Shown piece by piece: positions 59,265 through 64,000 of a stretch of DNA of 64,000 nt. Every line of letters begins with the position of its first letter. The stretch's first letter is position 1. Origin of the DNA: Diplosphaera chodatii (Eukaryota > Chlorophyta > Trebouxiophyceae > Prasiolales > Stichococcaceae); the NCBI GenBank assembly GCA_032358165.1, contig JAALGY010000063.1:186001-250000 (forward strand), in the 5' to 3' direction. The notes under the pieces are model-generated. The model was given only the letters and a program-made list of their open reading frames with translations. It was not told the origin of the DNA and did no database searches. A program made the translations under genes and the position numbers.

Positions 59265-62200
59265 ATGAGCGTTGAGTCGCCGCAGATGCCGCAGGGCCCG
59301 CAGCCCGGCAGCCCCCTGTCGCCGATGGCCCGGCAGCAGCTGGAGTACCACGGCTCCGCCGGCGCCGCGTTCTCCCGCGGTGCCACCCCGAACGCGCGGC
59401 TGCCGGCGCTGCGGCCCGGGCCCGCCAGCTCGGGCAGCGACTCCCCCCCACCCTCCCGCGGCGTGCGCAGCCCCGGCTCAGGCGCGGCACGCAGCCTGAA
59501 CGCGCTGCTGCTGGGGAGCCCCGTCAGGAGCGGCGGCACGGACACAGCCTTTGCGCAGGCCGCTCACAGCCGCGCCTCCACGCCCGGCACGCCGCTGGTG
59601 CAGCAGGGGCAGGACAGCGGCCACAGCCACCACCAACAGCGGCAGCCCCCGCCGCATGGTGAGCCGCTGGCCCAGGCGCCCACGGTGTCCTCGCTGAGCG
59701 TCGAGGTGCGCGACCCGGCGGTCATCCGTGCCGCCGCAGCAGAGCTGGCGGAGCGGCACATCGCCGAGACGCTCGCAGCGCAGCAGCGGCACGATGCGGA
59801 GGCAGCAGCTCGGGCGCAGTCAACAGAGTCAAACGGGCCGCCCGCGACTGTGGACCATCACCAGCATCACCAGCCAGCATCACAGAGCAAACCACCCCAC
59901 AGTGTGCTGTCATACCAGCCAGCAGCTGCGTCTGCGGCAGCAAAGCGGCACCTGCTTGGCTCCAGTGCGCCACAGCCGAACAATGTGCTCGCACTCAAGC
60001 TGACGGTGGTCTCGGGCCCGTCCACCGACGCGTCCTACACCACCGAGAAGGACACACGGCAGGCAAGCCTGCAGTGTGCTGCAAACAGTTCCGATGCTCA
60101 TCCACTTGTGACCATGCCGCAGCGACAGTAGTGGGACCTGGCGTAGATCTTGTCGTGCAAGTGTCATCACCTCGTGGTGGTGCGTGCAGGTGGTGATCGG
60201 CCGGCTCGGCACGAACTCGCTGGCGCTGGACGACCCGGAGGTGTCGGGCACGCACCTGATCCTGCGCTGGCTGGAGCCCGACGACGGGTCGCCCTGCTGC
60301 TGGCAGGTGTGACGCGCGCCCCGCGGCCGCACCCCAGGATGCCTGGGCCATGGGCTACACATCGCATACAACCTTCCTGCATTCTCAGAAGCGTGCCACC
60401 GTGCTGTCACCACCAGCAGCACAGCAGCGTGCAAGCAGCAGCGTTGCCGGTCCTGTCCCGCCAGGTCGCGGATGCCGGGAGCCTCAACGGCACGCTGCTG
60501 AACGGCACCCGCATCAGCATCGCCGGGCGGCGGCGCGGCGCGGCCTACCGCCTCAACAGCGACGACCTGCTGCAACTGGGCACCTCCACGGCCATCAAGG
60601 CGAGAAAACTGCTGGCTTGTGCACGGCAGCCGGCAGCCCTCACCATATTCGGGAGCTGACTTGCACAACTTGCAGCGTGCCGGCAACTCCAGTATGCCAA
60701 GGGCTTGTGGAGCCAGCTGTTGATGCTCGTTGTGCCTGGCAGTCGGCTGTTCCTGTGTTCAGTGTATTCTGATGACATTTGGTGCTTGCAGGTGTCGTAC
60801 CTGCCGCGGGAGCTGCTTGAGCAGAAGGCACCGCGGGCGCCAATGCTGCGGCGGCTGTCGGGTGTCAATGCGCCGCCGCCCCCCATCCAGCGCACCCCCT
60901 CCCGTGATGGCATCCACCGTGCCCCCTCACTCCCCGGGGTACGCTGACCTGTACCGAGAGTTGTTTGAGGGCATCTGAGATGCCAGGCTGCCAGTGCTGA
61001 ACTGCCGCCGATGTTCGCCCCGCAGGCCAAGCCTGCGCCAATGATTTCTTGCCCCATCGACCTGCCGGACCTGCACATCAATGGCTATGCTCTGTCGCGT
61101 GTGGGCAGCGAACATCAGCGAAGGTCTCAGGTGTGTGACACATGATGATGAAACCCTGTCTGTCTCTGCAAATCGGCCACGTGCAAAGCGCGCAGCAGTT
61201 TGCATCGCGCGGTGTGGTGCGCTATGTTGGCAGTTCCATCACCTGGGTGGCAATGCGCGCAGACGTGCGAGGACGTCATCCGGTGGGTGCCGGACCTGCT
61301 GCTGGTGGCGCCCAAGCTGCAGCGCAGCAGCGCCAGCCTGCAGCGCCGCACCGAGCGCGCCCTCCTGCGCACCACCACCTGCGAGGCCTCCCCCGCGCTG
61401 CAGCAGTTCCTGGCGCTGTACGGCGGCGAGGCACCGGGTGCGGCCCGGGTGGTGACCGCTCCTGTCACGCTGCACCGGCACCCACGTCAGCTGTCCTTGG
61501 CCCACATGGCAGCAATGCTGGTGTGGCGCAATTCTGCCGGCGCCATGTTAGCGCTTGATGTTTGTGCCATGCGCATGCGGCAACCTGTGACATTTGCTGC
61601 TGGCGCCACAGACGGCAGCCCGCCGCCCTGGGCCGCAGCCACGGAGCTCGCCCGCCCGCCCTTCAAGACAGCCGCCGCCACCGACAGGTGGTCGCCGCAG
61701 CCGGAGCCCCTGCCGGTGGGCAGCCCCTCCACGGAGCCCGCCACCAGCGCCCGGCCCTCGCTCGATGATGGTGGTGCCAGCATCCTGTTCGACACGCAGC
61801 GCGCCTCAGGTGTGGCAACCTCTTATGTTTGACCCAGCTGTCGATCCTGCACCCATGAACCCCTGCCATGGCATCATCTAAAGTGACATGGCCGTGGGAT
61901 TGTCAGAGTACGGAACGTTGCATGCAGGCCGGCGAGCTGCTGCGGTGGTTGAGGCAGCCCTGGAGCAGAGTGAACAGCAGGGCGGCACGCGCCGCGACAG
62001 CAGCGGCAGCAGCAGGCAGAACAGCGTGGGCAGCTCGCGGCGCGGCAGCGGCGGCGGGATGAATACCCGCCTGAGCAGCTTGGCCGCCAGCAGCGGCGGG
62101 CGCGACGACTTTGGGGACGAGCAGCCGCTGGCGGCGCTGTTCTGCGTGTTTGACGGGCACTGCGGTCGGCTGGCCGCGGAGCAGGCCGCGCAGCTGCTGC

Positions 62201-63676
62201 CGCGCGAGCTGGCCGACCGCATCGACCCCCGCCAGCTGCTGCAGGTGTGCGCCGCTCCCGGCACTGAGCAAGCTGTGGGGCCCCTCGTGTTTGCTCAACA
62301 ATGTTCAAGATATCACCAGACCTGCTGCTTTCATGGCATCCACTCTCGGTTGCCTGTGCGGCTGCCCCCACTAACCCTGCTAGCACCTTCAGGACGATGT
62401 GCAACATCTCATTGTGCATCTGAGCACTGATCTTCCATGAGTCACCCAATAGAATCCTGGCCTGTTGTTTCTCATGATGTGGCAGCGTTTCCCATCACTT
62501 CGTGTCGTATCTGGCGATCTGGTGCTGTGTGCCTGGCGATCTGATGCTGGTGTGCCTCCCTGCCCGCAGCGGCACCCGCCCAACGCGGGGGTGTGGGAGC
62601 AGGCGTTTGCCGCGACGGACCAGGGGCTGGAGTGCGACGACGGCTGCACCGCCACCGCCGCGCTGGCGTGGCTGGACGAGGCGGGCGCCCTCAACCTGCA
62701 GACCGCCAACGTGGGCGACTCCTCCGGCGTCTGGATCCCCGCCGCCCCGCCGCGCGGCCCGCCCCAGGTGCCGCCACTGCGCGCATGGCGACAAGAACGC
62801 GGTCGAATGATACACAGCGTGGCTGCTTCACTTTAGCTGGGTGCTGTGCTGCAGCTCACTTCCGTGTTCGCATATTAGTAAAGCTTGTCCCGGGCAGTAG
62901 ATTTAGGGTCTTGCTCGGTCCTGGACAGGTGACGGTGCTGACGAGCGACCACCGCTGGACCAGCGAGGAGGAGCGCGCCCGGCTCGCCGGCATGGGCATC
63001 CAGCTGGAGGGGCGCACCCGCCTGTACGGCCTCAACCTGTCCCGCTGCCTCGGCGACAAGTTCCTCAAGGTGCCAGCCTCGTGCTCCATGGGGACGCACA
63101 TCGCAACCTTTTGATGCTTCCCTGCGGTGACTGCATCTTGCTCACAACCACACACACACACTGCGTCACCTGAGATTTGCCCACTTGCCGTGCTTTGTTC
63201 AGCACCCCAGGCACTGACCATCAATATGGTCCCTCCCACAGGACGAGGACCTGGGGCTGTCCTGCCAGCCGAGCAGGAGCACCGTCATCCGCCTGGAGCC
63301 GGGCGCCGGCAGCGGGGTGCTGCTGCTGGCGTCGGACGGGCTGTGGGACGTGGCGGACGCCGCCGCCGTGGCGGACGTGGTGCTGCGCTTCCTGCCAGAT
63401 GGCCCACAGGCACGACGTGGACCGTTGCTTGGACGTCCTGCTCCCTTGCGTCTGCTGCCGCCACTGCGCTGCCGCTCTTACGCACATAGCACAAGCAAAG
63501 TATAAGGCTGTGGTGTGGCAGGGTTGGCCCAATGCCGGCAATCTGCAACAACATGTGAGCATCAAATAACCACTTGCGCGTTTTGCAGGCTGCTGCGGAG
63601 GCGGTGCTTCAGCTGGCGCATGCGCAGCGCAGCCGTGATGATGTGTCGCTGGTGCTGCTGCACGTGCAGCCATGAC
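59265..63676 (+). CDS. FHA-PP2C protein phosphatase resembling KAPP
   Basis: Ser/Thr phosphatase with a phosphothreonine-binding FHA domain. The ATG at 59265 (MSVESPQMPQGPQPGSPLSP) starts a Ser/Pro/His-rich region of about 240 residues. The FHA domain spans about 59985-60600: LALKLTVVSGPS, VVIGRLGTNSLALDDPEVSG with THL, and DAGSLNGTLLNG, keeping the G-R, S-x-x-H and N-G residues. A linker follows, then PP2C: about 62120-62245 (LFCVFDGHCGRLAAEQAAQL), 62572-62760 (DDGCTATAALAWLDEAG, LNLQTANVGDSSGVWI), 62930-63068 (DHRWTSEEERARLAGMGIQL, LYGLNLSRCLGDKFLK), about 63242-63405 (VLLLASDGLWDVADAAAVAD) and 63590-63676 (SRDDVSLVLLHV). The GCTAT, DHR and LN-[LI]-[AS]-R-x-L-G-D-K-F wording is closer to plant KAPP than to other PP2Cs. 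No N-terminal membrane anchor is seen. Confidence 0.86.
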
Positions 63677-64000
63677 GGACGATGAGGCAGTGGCAGGCCC
63701 GGGAGCCGCACCCGGGTGCGGTGCAGCGGCAGACGGCGCTCGGCATGTCGGGTGTGGTGCAAGCACCCCCGACAGGACAGTGCAACATACGGCAAGCAAG
63801 ACGCGGATCTATCCTAGGCAAGGCCATTGATGCAAGCAGCACAGCTTCGTTGCTGCGTTGCGAACCGGCGCATGTACATGTTTGTTCCGCAGGCAGATAT
63901 AGTGTAGATTGGTCCGCAGGTTCACACCTGGTTTGGTCACTGATGGCTGTTTGAACGCCGTTGCCACATCATGATAGCAGGACGCATGCTTTCCCCTCGC
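63677..64000. other. 3' flank of the FHA-PP2C gene
   Basis: Downstream of the stop at 63676 to the window edge. It should include the 3' UTR. No gene start or RNA gene is recognisable. Confidence 0.45.

Overview
The window looks like nuclear DNA of a green alga. It is GC-rich and gene-dense, with many short coding exons (about 30 to 300 bases) joined by introns of roughly 60 to 250 bases that end in typical CAG|GT-like sites. The proteins are plant or algal in type: bifunctional DHFR-thymidylate synthase, a GBF-type bZIP, a KAPP-like FHA-phosphatase, a cyanobacterial/plastid DUF2301 membrane protein and a URGT-like nucleotide-sugar transporter. A trebouxiophyte is my best guess, but the sequence alone does not settle it. 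All products were recognised by eye from translated exons. Exon edges are exact only where stated.

Layout, left to right. 1-9865 (+): BRWD/PHIP-type WD40-bromodomain chromatin protein, 5' end cut. 10256-14104 (-): unrecognised protein with a coiled-coil tail. 14561-16375 (+): DUF2301 plastid membrane protein, ten exons resolved. About 16528-18139 (+): single-span membrane protein with a Pro/Ala-rich tail. 18365-19175 (-): sirohydrochlorin ferrochelatase (SirB). 19550-22192 (-): DHFR-TS. 22616-27422 (-): basic Ser/Thr-Pro and coiled-coil protein, with a 5'-truncated LINE (about 23740-26270) lying antisense in one intron. 27742-35051 (+): BRCA2 homologue. 35249-35584 (-): PET117-like cytochrome oxidase assembly factor. 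35807-38795 (-): dihydrofolate/folylpolyglutamate synthase. 39555-53695 (+): very large VPS13-family lipid-transfer protein. 54093-55827 (+): GBF-type bZIP. 56358-58320 (-): nucleotide-sugar/triose-phosphate-type transporter. 59265-63676 (+): FHA plus PP2C phosphatase resembling plant KAPP.

How they relate. These are mostly unrelated housekeeping and regulatory genes, not an operon. Two are folate enzymes in related steps (DHFR-TS and FolC). BRCA2 shares a divergent intergenic region of about 320 bases with the LINE-hosting gene, which is rich in S/T-P sites, so a cell-cycle link is possible. The least explained items are the unrecognised genes at 10256-14104 and 22616-27422, the frame conflict at the SirB C-terminus, the antisense intronic LINE with an uninterrupted RT frame, and a KAPP-like phosphatase in an alga. 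I saw no tRNA, rRNA, CRISPR array or prokaryotic-type defence system.
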